A DNA stretch of 64,000 nucleotides from positions 1 through 64,000 of the forward strand of contig CAZSBS010000001.1 in NCBI GenBank assembly GCA_964605095.1, read 5' to 3'. Each line of letters starts with the position of its first letter. Positions within the stretch are counted from its first letter, which is position 1. Both the position numbers and the translations under genes were made by a program. Below, in pieces: positions 39,335 to 48,913 of the stretch. The notes beneath the pieces are model-generated. The model was not told the DNA's origin. It ran no database searches and worked only from the letters and a program-made list of their open reading frames with translations. The DNA is from JAUWQU01 sp964605095 (lineage in GTDB: Bacteria; Planctomycetota; Phycisphaerae; SM23-33).

Positions 39335-42300
39335 ATGACGAAGATTCGCATCGGCCTGCCCAAGCTGGCTGCAATCGGCATAATCGCGGTGGCGAGCCTG
39401 TCGTGCGCGGCTGTGGCGCAAGAAAAGAAGATACCCAGCGCCTACGAGCAACTGCCGATAGACAGGCTCATCAAGCAGCTTTCGCAGTTGGGGATGACCG
39501 AACTGTTGCAGGCCATCGAGGACGATATTCCGGCCGAGGACAAGTCCTTCCGGGCTCTGACGCTCCGCGGCCGCGTCCGCATGGGTCAGGCCAACGCCAT
39601 GGCCAAGCCGGAAGACCAGAACGCGAAGATGGACGAGGCCATCGTGATTCTGCGTGCCGCGGTTAAGAAGGGCCAAGAGGAGGACAGCGCCGACGCCGGC
39701 GACCAGCTCGAGTTGTATCGGGTCATGTTGGAGTTGGCGACGGCGGAGGGGCGGTACCGCATTGAAAGCCCGCACATTCTCCGCCTGCGAATGCTGCTGG
39801 GCAACGACGCCGACCGCAAGATTATACTCCGATTCACCAAGGAGGCCGTGGAACTGTCCTACATCCTTGAGGACAAGATCTCCCGCGCGCTTACGGGGTT
39901 GCGGTCGAACATGGGCGATTACATGCGATACGGACCCGCAATGGAGGACCTCCAGCGGGAGATGCGCTACAACTCCGGATGGATCCGCCTGCACCGCGCC
40001 ATGGCCCTGCCAGCCGGGAGCGAGCGGGCTGAACTCTGCCGCAACGTCATCGCCGACATGAAGGAGTTCTCCGAAGACCCCGACAGCGGCGTTATGGGCT
40101 GGGCCATGTTTGCCACGGGAGCCGCCCAACGCATGCTGGGCAATTGGGCCGATGCCGATGATGTGCTCAAGAAGGTCGCCGAAAACCCCAACGAGGACAA
40201 GGAACTGCGCCAGCGGGCGTGGTTCGAACGGGTTCGAAACTGCATCGACGAGGGTGCCGACGCGAAGATCGACCGCGCCCTGGCTGATTTCGAGGCCGGC
40301 TCCCTGGCCATCTGGGGCGAGGAAAAACGGGTCATCGTCGATCTGCGTCTGGTGCTGCTGCGGAGCTATCGAGTCGAGTTGGCGGCAGTCAAGGAAACCA
40401 ACGCCGCCAAGAGGAAGGCCCTGTTCGCCCAGGCCCAGGCCGAACTGCTGAAGTTCGTCGAGAAGTACGCCGACCGCCCGGACCTGATCAGGCCCTTCCT
40501 TGAAATGGTCAATACCAAGTTCGCGGGCGACGACGACCTGACCAACGCTAGCGCCATCGTCTGCATGGCAAGGGCCTATGCCAAGCTCGCCAGCGAGAAG
40601 CCCCAGGACAAGGCCGAGGGGGAAAAGCTCCTGCTGAGGGTGCTGAATCACAAGGACCTCGACAACCCCAAGATCGCCCAGGCTATCGAGCCCGGTGTGC
40701 TCTACGAGCTTGCCTTCATAATGAACCAGCGCAAGCTCAACGTCGAGGCGTCCAAGTACTTCGTCAGGCTTGCCCGCAAGTATCCCAAGCACGACCTGGC
40801 CGAGAAGTCAGCCATGTTCGCGGTCCGAAGCCTCTACGGCGTTTTAGCCGAACGCCAGGAAAAGGGCGAGGAGATTTCCCCGAGCCTTCGCCTGGAATAC
40901 ATCCGCGCCCTGGAAACGTTGCTGGGAAACTGGTCAACCGCGAAAGACGCCGTCAAGTGGAACTTCGACCTTGCCGCCCAGTGCATCAAGCTGGCCGGGC
41001 AGTCCGAGGAACCAGCCGTCAAGTTCTACTGGCAGGTCCGGGCAATCGCCGCCAACGAGAAGATCCCCCTGGCGATGCTGGAGTACATGGAGGCTCAGCA
41101 TGCCGCCCTGGAAATGCGATACCAGATCGTGCTGAACCGCGACGAGTTGGCCGAGGTGCTCGGCGGCGGCCCCGAGCGGCTCAAGCAGTCTCTGGGCCGG
41201 CTGGCCGAGACGCTTGTGGAGCTGGACAACGTCGTCCTGCCGCCGGAGGCGTCCGCGACGTCGGCCCCGGCCGAGGACGCCGAGGTGAAGGTCTCCGCGG
41301 AAGCCCGCGACAAGAAGATCACCGAGACGGGCAAGCTGCTCAACGACAGCCTCAAGACGTACTCGGACCCGACAGCCCTTGTCGAGCAACTCAAGAAGTA
41401 CTCCGTCGACGCCCTGGCCGAGAGCAAGAAGGCGGCTGAGAAGGCCGCGTCGGTTGGGGGCGAGGAGAAGGCGCAGTTCCAGGCCAACGCCGATGGGCTC
41501 AAGGAGTGGTCCGCCCAGGCCGAATACCAGGCCGCTGTCATCAAGTACGAGCAGTTTCCCAAACTGCTCTCCAAGGACAATGCCGAGGGGCGACAGAAGA
41601 TCGAACAGGAGGCCCTGGGGGATCTGCGGGCGCTGATAGCCAGGCTGACGGCCGAGGGAAAGTCCAATGGCGCCTCGGCCCGCGAGCATTCGCCGGTCCT
41701 GCCGATGGCCCACGAGTTCGAGATACGCAAGCTCATCGAACTCGGGCGGACCGACGAGGCGATCGCCAAGATCCAGGATTTCAAGAAGTCCTTCCCCGAT
41801 CAGGCCAAGCAACTTATTCAGTTGCTGGTCCAGCAGATTCAGGAGCAGATCATCCGGCTGGAGAAGCGCCTCAAGAGTGCCGTGACCCAGGCCCAGGCCG
41901 ATGAGGTCCGCCAGGCGCTGGATCGCTACCAGACGGCTTACGTGAACTTCGCCAAGGACCTGTATGACCCCGTGGCAGGCAAGCCTCTCAAACTGCCTGA
42001 GTTGGAAGCCATGCGGCGCGATCTGCGGGCACTGGAGCAGAAGCGCGATTTTGACGGCCTGTTGGCAAAGGCCCAGGGCCTGCCCGCTCTGGCGGCCGAG
42101 AACGACGTGAAGCTCGAGGACCTCAAGGGCAAGGAAGTGCTGGATAGCTGGATTGCCGGCGCAAAGGCGCCGGGCGCCGACCGCAACAACATCCTGCCCA
42201 AGCTGGCCGCGGCCACGATGAACATGGTGCTGAACATCCGCGACGTTGTCATGGAACGCTACGGACTCGTCCAGATGTACGCCGACTCGCTTCTGAACAG

Positions 42301-43015
42301 GGGCAAGGCCGAACATTTGGCCAAGCGGGACGACTCGTCCAAGGCTGCCTACAAGGAGGCCCTGGACCTGTTCAAGAAGTGCTTCGATCTGGACGACGCC
42401 TGCCGCAAGGGCGAGGCTGCATGGCTGGCCAAGAAGTACAGCCCGTTCATCGAGGACGTCAAGGCCAACGCCAAGAGCATGGGCGCCGTCAGCAGGATGG
42501 TCGAGGCCTTCCGGAAGGAGTTGAAGGACGCCGAGCAGATCCAGGCCATGTCCGCGGACATGTCGTCGATGGAGTATGCCGATAAGTATGTCCGCGGCGC
42601 AGCCAATCAGCAGCAGGAGCAGGAGCGGCTGCCGCGTGCGGTGGAGATGCTGGTTCGCGGGTGGAACAACCTGGTGCGGACATTGCAGAACCAGACCATT
42701 ATTGACCACCTGAACATTATCGGCATGGCCCGGGCGCAGCGTGGGCTGGGCAACTATGGCGAGGCAATGGCGCTGTATCGCCGTTACACCGAGGGTCTCC
42801 CCAGAGACAAGTTCCCCTCGAAATACTGGCATGCCGAACTGGAGCGGTGCCAGTGCAACCTGGACGGCTACCTGAGCAACCCCGAGGCCATGAAGAACTT
42901 GGTGATCCAGATAAACTCCCTGAGGATCAAGGACAAGGAAATGGGAGGCATGGCTGCCGAGTTTGAGCAGATAAAGAAGACGGCAGGCGGCAAGGCCGGC
43001 CAGGGCGGCAAGTGA
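39335..43015 (+). CDS. Giant secreted helical-repeat (TPR-like) protein
   Basis: 1226 residues with a signal peptide (IGIIAVASLSCAAVAQEKK). The rest is almost entirely helical, rich in Ala, Leu, Glu and Lys, with TPR-like pairs such as AARGMGNYGEAMALYRRY-type segments near the C-terminus and several predicted coiled-coil stretches. No enzyme motif was seen. It closes the VWA-ExbBD cluster and is the best candidate for a large periplasmic scaffold or the moving partner of the ExbBD motor. Confidence 0.75.
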   Translation: MTKIRIGLPKLAAIGIIAVASLSCAAVAQEKKIPSAYEQLPIDRLIKQLSQLGMTELLQAIEDDIPAEDKSFRALTLRGRVRMGQANAMAKPEDQNAKMDEAIVILRAAVKKGQEEDSADAGDQLELYRVMLELATAEGRYRIESPHILRLRMLLGNDADRKIILRFTKEAVELSYILEDKISRALTGLRSNMGDYMRYGPAMEDLQREMRYNSGWIRLHRAMALPAGSERAELCRNVIADMKEFSEDPDSGVMGWAMFATGAAQRMLGNWADADDVLKKVAENPNEDKELRQRAWFERVRNCIDEGADAKIDRALADFEAGSLAIWGEEKRVIVDLRLVLLRSYRVELAAVKETNAAKRKALFAQAQAELLKFVEKYADRPDLIRPFLEMVNTKFAGDDDLTNASAIVCMARAYAKLASEKPQDKAEGEKLLLRVLNHKDLDNPKIAQAIEPGVLYELAFIMNQRKLNVEASKYFVRLARKYPKHDLAEKSAMFAVRSLYGVLAERQEKGEEISPSLRLEYIRALETLLGNWSTAKDAVKWNFDLAAQCIKLAGQSEEPAVKFYWQVRAIAANEKIPLAMLEYMEAQHAALEMRYQIVLNRDELAEVLGGGPERLKQSLGRLAETLVELDNVVLPPEASATSAPAEDAEVKVSAEARDKKITETGKLLNDSLKTYSDPTALVEQLKKYSVDALAESKKAAEKAASVGGEEKAQFQANADGLKEWSAQAEYQAAVIKYEQFPKLLSKDNAEGRQKIEQEALGDLRALIARLTAEGKSNGASAREHSPVLPMAHEFEIRKLIELGRTDEAIAKIQDFKKSFPDQAKQLIQLLVQQIQEQIIRLEKRLKSAVTQAQADEVRQALDRYQTAYVNFAKDLYDPVAGKPLKLPELEAMRRDLRALEQKRDFDGLLAKAQGLPALAAENDVKLEDLKGKEVLDSWIAGAKAPGADRNNILPKLAAATMNMVLNIRDVVMERYGLVQMYADSLLNRGKAEHLAKRDDSSKAAYKEALDLFKKCFDLDDACRKGEAAWLAKKYSPFIEDVKANAKSMGAVSRMVEAFRKELKDAEQIQAMSADMSSMEYADKYVRGAANQQQEQERLPRAVEMLVRGWNNLVRTLQNQTIIDHLNIIGMARAQRGLGNYGEAMALYRRYTEGLPRDKFPSKYWHAELERCQCNLDGYLSNPEAMKNLVIQINSLRIKDKEMGGMAAEFEQIKKTAGGKAGQGGK

Positions 43016-43061
43016 TCCGGCGCCGGAGAACATTGCCGGACAGATGTTTGAAAACCAGCGG

Positions 43062-43089
43062 TTGACGCGGGATTGCCTGATACTATACT
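43062..43089 (+). promoter_or_regulatory. Promoter of tRNA-Cys
   Basis: TTGACG at 43062-43067 and TATACT at 43084-43089, a 16-base spacer. The boxes match consensus at 5 of 6 positions each. The -10 box ends 14 bases before the tRNA, a normal distance to its transcription start. Confidence 0.7.
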
Positions 43090-43103
43090 GGCGCGGACAA
43101 AAC

Positions 43104-43177
43104 GGCGGCGTAGCCAAGCGGACCAAGGCGACGGATTGCAAATCCGTTATTCGTGGGTTCGAATCCCACCGCCGCCT
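43104..43177 (+). tRNA. tRNA-Cys (anticodon GCA)
   Basis: 74-base cloverleaf. The acceptor GGCGGCG pairs with CGCCGCC and the discriminator is U, the usual identity base for Cys. The anticodon arm ACGGA-TTGCAAA-TCCGT carries GCA. The T-arm GTGGG-TTCGAAT-CCCAC is canonical. The 3' CCA is not encoded. It sits between the giant repeat protein and the next gene. Confidence 0.95.
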
Positions 43178-43213
43178 GTTGATAGCCCTTAAGGCTTTTA
43201 TCCGAGGTGAATT

Positions 43214-44470
43214 ATGCTGAAGCACGCGTATCTTTCCATGCTGTGCTGCCTCTTGCTGGCTTGCGGTTATTGCTTTGCCGAGAAAAAGCAGATCAAGCTC
43301 AAGAGCGGCGAGACCATCATTGGCGAGGTTGTCGAGCAGACTCCCGAGGGGATAAAAGTCAAGCGCCCCCTGGCGACGGTGTTCTATCCGAAGGACCAGA
43401 TCGTCTCGATCGAGCCGGTATACGACGTTAAGGAAGATTACGCGAATCGTCTGTCCAAGCTCAAGAAGGACGACTTCGAGGGCCAGTTGGCACTTGGGCA
43501 GTGGGCCTTGGAGAACAAGCTCTATCCCGAGGCCGTCAAGCACCTTGAAGAGGCCGTGAAGCTCAAGAACGAGGAGCGCGCCCGCTTGCTGCTTCGCCAG
43601 GCCCAGGCCAGGCTCGAGGATGCCGAGAAAGCCAAGGAGACTCCCTCCAAGGGCGGCGACAAGTCGGGGTCCTCGGCAGGCGGCGATGGTGCCACGTTCA
43701 GCATGAAGCAAATGGTCAGCGACGATGACATCCAGCGGATTCGCATGGCGGAACTCTCGGATGACGACCGGGTGAAAGTCGAGTTTCGCAAGGACGTGGT
43801 CGACAGGTTCTTGGAGCAGGTTCGTGGGCGGGGCAAATTCGCGGAGGAAACCGACGTCGCCAAGTTCCGCCGCCTGCCGGCCTTGCGCCAGGCCAAGATC
43901 ATCATCGAGGAAGTCGGCCCCGGCGACCCACTCAGGAACGACATCATCATCAAGTCGGACCCGGCTTCAATGCGCGAGTTCCACTCGGGCGTCTGGCGGT
44001 GGGTTTCGACCAGTTGTGCCGCGGCGACCTGTCACGGCTCGGCCAAGGGTCAGGGCGGGCTGAAGCTCTGGAACGTTACCGCCCGAAGCGACAACGTGGA
44101 CTACACCAACTTCCTGATCCTCGACGCGTTTCACACCAAGGGCGGCCTTCAGGTGATCCGGCGCGATGAGCCGGAAGAGTCGCTGCTGTTGCAGTTCGGC
44201 CTGCCGGACAACCAGGCCAAGCACCGTCATCCGAAGGAGAAACGCCCGCCGTTTTCCAGCAAGACCTCGCCGCTCTACAAGCAGACGCTGGATTGGATTC
44301 TGTCTTTGAAGCGCCCGCTGCACCCGGAGTACGGCCTCAAGAGCATTCCGCCGCACGTGATGAAGCGAATCGACCCGTTGTTCGGGCTGCCCACTTCACC
44401 GGTGCCCAAGGATAAGGGCGCCAAGGACAAGTCTGGCAAGTCTGATAAGTCAAGCAAGCCGCCTTTCTGA
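43214..44470 (+). CDS. Secreted protein with a single CX4CH cytochrome-like site
   Basis: 418 residues. A signal peptide of lipoprotein-like style (LCCLLLACGYC) opens the protein. KSGETIIGEVVEQTPEGIKV is the short beta domain also seen in planctomycete repeat proteins. A helical region and a basic linker follow. The C-terminal 200 residues contain SCAAATCHG, a CX4CH site instead of the usual CX2CH, with a planctomycete cytochrome-like surrounding (LLLQFGLP; TLDWILSL). Heme binding is possible but unproven. The last 20 residues are Lys/Ser-rich. Confidence 0.7.
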   Translation: MLKHAYLSMLCCLLLACGYCFAEKKQIKLKSGETIIGEVVEQTPEGIKVKRPLATVFYPKDQIVSIEPVYDVKEDYANRLSKLKKDDFEGQLALGQWALENKLYPEAVKHLEEAVKLKNEERARLLLRQAQARLEDAEKAKETPSKGGDKSGSSAGGDGATFSMKQMVSDDDIQRIRMAELSDDDRVKVEFRKDVVDRFLEQVRGRGKFAEETDVAKFRRLPALRQAKIIIEEVGPGDPLRNDIIIKSDPASMREFHSGVWRWVSTSCAAATCHGSAKGQGGLKLWNVTARSDNVDYTNFLILDAFHTKGGLQVIRRDEPEESLLLQFGLPDNQAKHRHPKEKRPPFSSKTSPLYKQTLDWILSLKRPLHPEYGLKSIPPHVMKRIDPLFGLPTSPVPKDKGAKDKSGKSDKSSKPPF

Positions 44471-44507
44471 ACCGTGCGGCTTTCCTGGCCGCGGCGAGGC
44501 TTTGGCG

Positions 44508-45167
44508 ATGGAGCAGATTCAATACGCCTTCGTGGCTGTGCTGGTCGGCGTGCTGGTCGCCGCCAGCGTTTCTTTCGCGGTGATGGGCCTGGGCAAGGTT
44601 CTTCGGCGTCGCCGGTTGGCTCGCGACGCCCACCAGCGCGGGCTGAGGTTCTTTCCTGACGATCCTTACGACGTGCCGAGGCGTTATGCGGACTTCGCGG
44701 TGATATCCTCCGGGCACAGCCCGTGCGCTAACAACGTAACTGCCGGCGGGATAGTCGGCAGGACGGTGCGAGCATTCGATTTTCGCTGCGAGTTGGGCCA
44801 CGGAACTCGCAGGCTCACGCGGCGCTATAGCGTGGCCATTGCCGAGACTCGCCTGAGTCAGCCGAGCCTGCTGATGTGGCACACGGGCGACGGCGAGTTG
44901 GCCCCGCTGGCGGCAAGGGATGTCCAGGGCCGGGTCGGACAGTGGAGTTTCCGCGGGTCGCGGGAGTTGGCTGAGACTGTCGAGGCCGCGTGCCGACATC
45001 TCGGCCCGGCCCAGCCGAGCGTCGAGATTCGCGGCTCGGTCGTCCTGATAGCCGTGTCGGTGCGGCGGGCCATTCGCCAGTACGCCCTTGCCTTGGACGA
45101 AGTTTCGGGCATTATAGAGGCCCTGGACGGCCCCCGTGGCCCCAGGCCACCCGCGGTGGGGGCCTGA
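44508..45167 (+). CDS. Membrane-anchored protein of unknown function
   Basis: 219 residues. One N-terminal membrane helix (FVAVLVGVLVAASVSFAVMG) is followed by a basic stretch (RRRRLARDAHQRGL) and a soluble domain of about 180 residues with no recognised motif. The region FDFRCELGHGTRRLTRRYSV suggests a beta-rich fold. ATG 44508 is the probable start. It is 37 bases downstream of the cytochrome-like gene, so the two may be co-transcribed. Confidence 0.6.
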   Translation: MEQIQYAFVAVLVGVLVAASVSFAVMGLGKVLRRRRLARDAHQRGLRFFPDDPYDVPRRYADFAVISSGHSPCANNVTAGGIVGRTVRAFDFRCELGHGTRRLTRRYSVAIAETRLSQPSLLMWHTGDGELAPLAARDVQGRVGQWSFRGSRELAETVEAACRHLGPAQPSVEIRGSVVLIAVSVRRAIRQYALALDEVSGIIEALDGPRGPRPPAVGA

Positions 45168-45338
45168 CCGTGGGCCGGGCCGCCGGGCAGTCGGCGAGAA
45201 TCGAGAATATCGCGTCGAAGTTGTTGGACAAGATGTATGCAGGCCGTTGCAAACGGCCCTCCGGTGTGTTAGAAAGTTGCTTGCGAGATTCCACTGGCCG
45301 TGCCAATGCCGGCTGCGGACATATTGGGAGAGGACATC

Positions 45339-46994
45339 GTGCAAAAGGACAAACGTTTCGGTTGCGTCGCGCTGAGCTTGGTCTGCCTGTCCGCGGCGCT
45401 ACTCGCGGGATGCCGCAGCACCGCCAGCCCACTGGCAGAAGCCACCGCCCGCGCTGGTCGGCTCTATGATCGGGCGTGCAGCCTGCTTAACGACACGCCC
45501 TACATGGTCCGCCAGCAGTATGCGCCCTTCGCCAAGCCGATCGAGCTGCCCTCGGATCCCAATGCGGCGGTAAAGCTGGTCCAGCTTACCGCGCTGGGGC
45601 AGATCAACCCGCGGGCCGACAAGACGCTCAACGAGGCCATCGACGGCCTGACCAAGGCCCTGGCTGGGGCCGAAGGCCGGCCGGAGATCGAAAAAGTCAA
45701 CGCGCAGGCTGTCTTGGCCCGGCTGTACGCTCTGCGCGGCTACCGCATGTCGATCGAGGCCGGCCTGAGGTGCCGACAGGCATGGGACCTCGCCGGCCTG
45801 GTGGAAAGCGACGCAGTCCGCATCAGCGGGTTGGGCAAGCGGATCGCCAGCTACGACCAGATCCTTAGCGTCACGGACGAGTCGCTCGGCAAGATGGCCG
45901 AGGCCGCCAAGACGCAGCAGTCGGCCGCCGAGGATAAGATCGCCGAGGCCAACACGAAAATCGCGGCCCTGGACAAGGAAGAGGCGGACCTGAAGGCTGC
46001 AAACGTCACAATCTCCGAGGAGTCGCGAAAGCTTCTCACTGAAAGCCAGATTGCTGACCCGATCAAGGGCGTCGCGATTTATGACGAGGCCAAGACTAAG
46101 GAAGACAAGGCCAGCGTGAACTCCGCCCGCATAGCGCAGATCGAAGAGGCCATGCAGACCATCAAGTCACAGGTGGCGGAGTTCGAGGTGGTTCGGGTGG
46201 CCGCGGTTAATCAGGCGAAAGTGGCTGGCGATATGGCCGATACCCGCCAGAAGAGCCGCTCCGAAACCGATCAGGCGCGGAAGGCCCAGATTGACAAGTT
46301 GACCGAGGCCCAGAAGCAGGCGGAGACGCTGGCGGGGCAGGTCGTCGAGGTATCCAAGGCCGCCGCCGCCGCCGAGGCCAAGGCCCTGGGCGACTACGAC
46401 AAGGCTGTCAAGACCTACGAGACCTATGGGCAAATCACGGAATCGTACGCCAAGGATCCAGGCGCCGATGCCTTCCTCAAGCCCGACCCCGCCATTATTG
46501 CGATGCTTGGCGACGTGCAAATGGCGCGGGCGGACCTCAGGGTCCAGGCCCTCCTGCTTCAGCATCGCCTGCAAACCGTCGTCGCGGAGACATCCGGCAT
46601 ATGGTCCAGCCTGCCGACGCAGAACACCACGCCCGCGGTTATCGGACAGATGAAGGATTACGTCCCCAATCCGGGCAAGCTTAAGGAAGATGCCCAGCGC
46701 GACTTCAGTTGGGCCGCGAGGGCCTACGAGAAGGCCAAAGAGGCTGTTATTGACCCGAAGCTCAAGTGGGCCTACGTGCTCCAGCAGTCGGCCGCGAACG
46801 TCAGCCTCTACCGCCTGTCCGGCGACGCCGACGCCAAACAGAAGGCGACAGCGGAACTGGACTCCCTCGGCACAGAGGAAGCCTCGCCCCTGATCGCCCC
46901 AACGGCTGACGGTTTCCGCAAGCTGCTGGCCGCCCCGGCCCTGCTTGGCTCCGAGGCGCCTTTCAGCCCGGCGCCCACCCAGCCCGCGCCGTGA
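45339..46994 (+). CDS. Coiled-coil lipoprotein of unknown function
   Basis: 551 residues from GTG 45339 (gggagagg box). The lipobox is LSAALLAGC. The middle is a long helical coiled coil with Ala, Lys, Glu and Gln heptads (AAKTQQSAAEDKIAEANTKI). The C-terminal third has a TPR-like look (FSWAARAYEKAKEAV) and a Pro-rich end. It is 171 bases after its upstream neighbour. Probably an envelope scaffold; no family was recognised. Confidence 0.65.
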   Translation: MQKDKRFGCVALSLVCLSAALLAGCRSTASPLAEATARAGRLYDRACSLLNDTPYMVRQQYAPFAKPIELPSDPNAAVKLVQLTALGQINPRADKTLNEAIDGLTKALAGAEGRPEIEKVNAQAVLARLYALRGYRMSIEAGLRCRQAWDLAGLVESDAVRISGLGKRIASYDQILSVTDESLGKMAEAAKTQQSAAEDKIAEANTKIAALDKEEADLKAANVTISEESRKLLTESQIADPIKGVAIYDEAKTKEDKASVNSARIAQIEEAMQTIKSQVAEFEVVRVAAVNQAKVAGDMADTRQKSRSETDQARKAQIDKLTEAQKQAETLAGQVVEVSKAAAAAEAKALGDYDKAVKTYETYGQITESYAKDPGADAFLKPDPAIIAMLGDVQMARADLRVQALLLQHRLQTVVAETSGIWSSLPTQNTTPAVIGQMKDYVPNPGKLKEDAQRDFSWAARAYEKAKEAVIDPKLKWAYVLQQSAANVSLYRLSGDADAKQKATAELDSLGTEEASPLIAPTADGFRKLLAAPALLGSEAPFSPAPTQPAP

Positions 46995-47106
46995 CTTGGC
47001 CGGGCCAGGCCCCGGCGTAATTCATCCATGCACCACCCACCGGCTCCGGCCGCCGGGGCGCATGCGCCTTGGCCGCGAACCGGTGCCGATTCCCTCGGAG
47101 AAGCCC

Positions 47107-47135
47107 TTGTCAACTTCAGCATCAGGGGGCATACT
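47107..47135 (+). promoter_or_regulatory. Candidate promoter of the sigma-factor gene
   Basis: TTGTCA at 47107-47112 and CATACT at 47130-47135 with a 17-base spacer, 70 bases before the ATG. A TATAAA stretch directly downstream (47137) gives an alternative -10. The 211-base gap is otherwise empty. Confidence 0.4.
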
Positions 47136-47205
47136 GTATAAATAACCGGTGGCGTTATCGGCTCGATTGGGCCCGGCCGTGGTCGTCGGATGAGGGCGGC
47201 GCCGA

Positions 47206-48897
47206 ATGCGTAAGTATGCGAATAAGTCCATGGAGGCGCTGGCTGCGGAGTTGACCGCAGGCCTCAAGAGGCTCCGCAAGGGGTATGCGGACGCGGCCGA
47301 GGGGCTGCTTGAAATCCTCGACCCGCACAGGGAGTATCCTTACGAGTTCGTCGTCTATCGCCTGACGGGCTATCGCCCGCCGACGGGCATCGCGGGCGAG
47401 CCGATGTCTTACAAGTCGCTGGGCGGGGACCTGCTCCTGCTCATCCTGGACATCTGCGACAGCACGAACCTGTCCACGGAGGACTATCCCGAGAGTGTCT
47501 ACGACACGCCGGCGCTAGCGCAAAGGTTCAACGTTTCATCCAAGACGATCCAGCGATGGTGCCGCGGCGGGCTCGTGGCCAGGCGGCTTGTCTTTCCGGA
47601 CGGGCGGCGGCGTGTGGCGTTCCTGGAAAGCTCCGTGCGGCGCTTCTCGCACGACCGGCGAGGGCAGCTCACCCGGTCAGGGCGGTTCACGCAAATGACG
47701 GAGGGCCAGCGGCAGGACATCATCCGCCGCGCCCGGCGGATGGCGGAGTTTTGCCCATGCACCCTCAGCGACGTTGTGCGGCGTCTGGCCGGGCGGATCG
47801 GCAGGGCCAAGGAGACCATCCGCCACACCATCCGCAAGCATGACGCCGAGCATCCGGACCAGGCGATCTTCCCGCGGCTCGCCAGGGCGCGCAGGCTTAG
47901 CGACCAGGAGAAGCTCGCCATCTACCGCGGGTTCCTGCGAGGCGTGCCGGCCCAGGCCCTTGCAATGCGGTATCATCGCACCCGGGGCAGCGTCTATCGG
48001 GTCATCAACGACATGCGGGCCCAGCGCCTGCTCGAGCGCCCGATACGGTACGTCCACAACCCGCAGTTTGACCTGCCCAATGCCGACGAGCAGATCATCA
48101 ACTCGGCCGCGGACGCCGGCTTTGCCGACGGGCATACGTCAGACGAGCTTGCCCACGCCGAGATGCCCAAGAACCTGCCGCCTTACCTCAAAACGCTCTA
48201 CGAGGTCCCGCTGCTGTCGGCGGCGCAGGAGCGCGACCTGTTTCGGCTGTACAACTACCTCAAGTACAAGGCCGACAAACTCCGCGGCAAGCTGGACCTC
48301 AATCGCATACGCACCACGCAGCTTCGCGAGATCGAGCAACTTCTGCTCCAGGCCAACGTGGCCAAGAACAAAATGGTCCGCGCCAACCTCAGGCTGGTCG
48401 TCTCCATCGCCAAGAAACACGTTGGCGGCGTGCAGAACCTCTTCGAGCTCATAAGCGACGGCAATGTATCGCTGATGATGGCCGTCGAGAAGTTCGACTA
48501 CTCTCGTGGCAACCGCTTCTCGACCTACGCCTCGTGGGCGATCATCCGCAATTTCGCCCGATCAGTGCCGCGGGAACGCTATCAACTCGACCGTTTCGCC
48601 ACCGGCCACGATGGTATCCTCGACGTCGCCGCGGGTATGCAGACTTATGACCCTAACGACGTCAACCCGTCAGAGTTGCGAGAGAGCATCGACGTCGTCC
48701 TGGCGCAACTAAACCCGCGGGAACGGGCCGTACTTATCGAACATTACGGCCTGGACGAGCGCAACACGCCGTTCACGTTCGACCAACTCGGACGCCACAT
48801 GGGCATCTCCAAGGAGCGAGTCCGCCAGATCGAAATCCAGGCCCTTAAGAAACTCCGAAGCATACTTCGCCCAAAGAGGGCGGACCTGATGTGGTGA
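47206..48897 (+). CDS. Sigma-70 factor with long multi-HTH N-terminal region
   Basis: 563 residues. The C-terminal half is a sigma-70 core: region 1.2 (near 330-360), region 2 with NKMVRANLRLVVSIAKKH and RFSTYASWAIIRNFARSV (385-455), and region 4 with NPRERAVLIEHYGL and GISKERVRQIEIQALKKL (502-550). Region 3 is short or missing. The first 300 residues have no region 1.1. They contain helix-turn-helix-like stretches: ALAQRFNVSSKTIQRWCRGG (103-122, excisionase/MerR-like), one at about 165-215, and LAMRYHRTRGSVYRVINDM (252-270). A planctomycete-type alternative sigma factor; target genes unknown. Confidence 0.85.
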   Translation: MRKYANKSMEALAAELTAGLKRLRKGYADAAEGLLEILDPHREYPYEFVVYRLTGYRPPTGIAGEPMSYKSLGGDLLLLILDICDSTNLSTEDYPESVYDTPALAQRFNVSSKTIQRWCRGGLVARRLVFPDGRRRVAFLESSVRRFSHDRRGQLTRSGRFTQMTEGQRQDIIRRARRMAEFCPCTLSDVVRRLAGRIGRAKETIRHTIRKHDAEHPDQAIFPRLARARRLSDQEKLAIYRGFLRGVPAQALAMRYHRTRGSVYRVINDMRAQRLLERPIRYVHNPQFDLPNADEQIINSAADAGFADGHTSDELAHAEMPKNLPPYLKTLYEVPLLSAAQERDLFRLYNYLKYKADKLRGKLDLNRIRTTQLREIEQLLLQANVAKNKMVRANLRLVVSIAKKHVGGVQNLFELISDGNVSLMMAVEKFDYSRGNRFSTYASWAIIRNFARSVPRERYQLDRFATGHDGILDVAAGMQTYDPNDVNPSELRESIDVVLAQLNPRERAVLIEHYGLDERNTPFTFDQLGRHMGISKERVRQIEIQALKKLRSILRPKRADLMW

Positions 48898-48913
48898 ACC
48901 GATTGCGGATTGT

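Noticed and set aside
40934..43711. 925-codon minus-strand open frame opposite the giant repeat protein
   Set aside because: It crosses the tRNA-Cys gene and the start of the next plus-strand gene, and its composition mirrors the codon pattern of the plus strand. A real gene would not be expected to span these.
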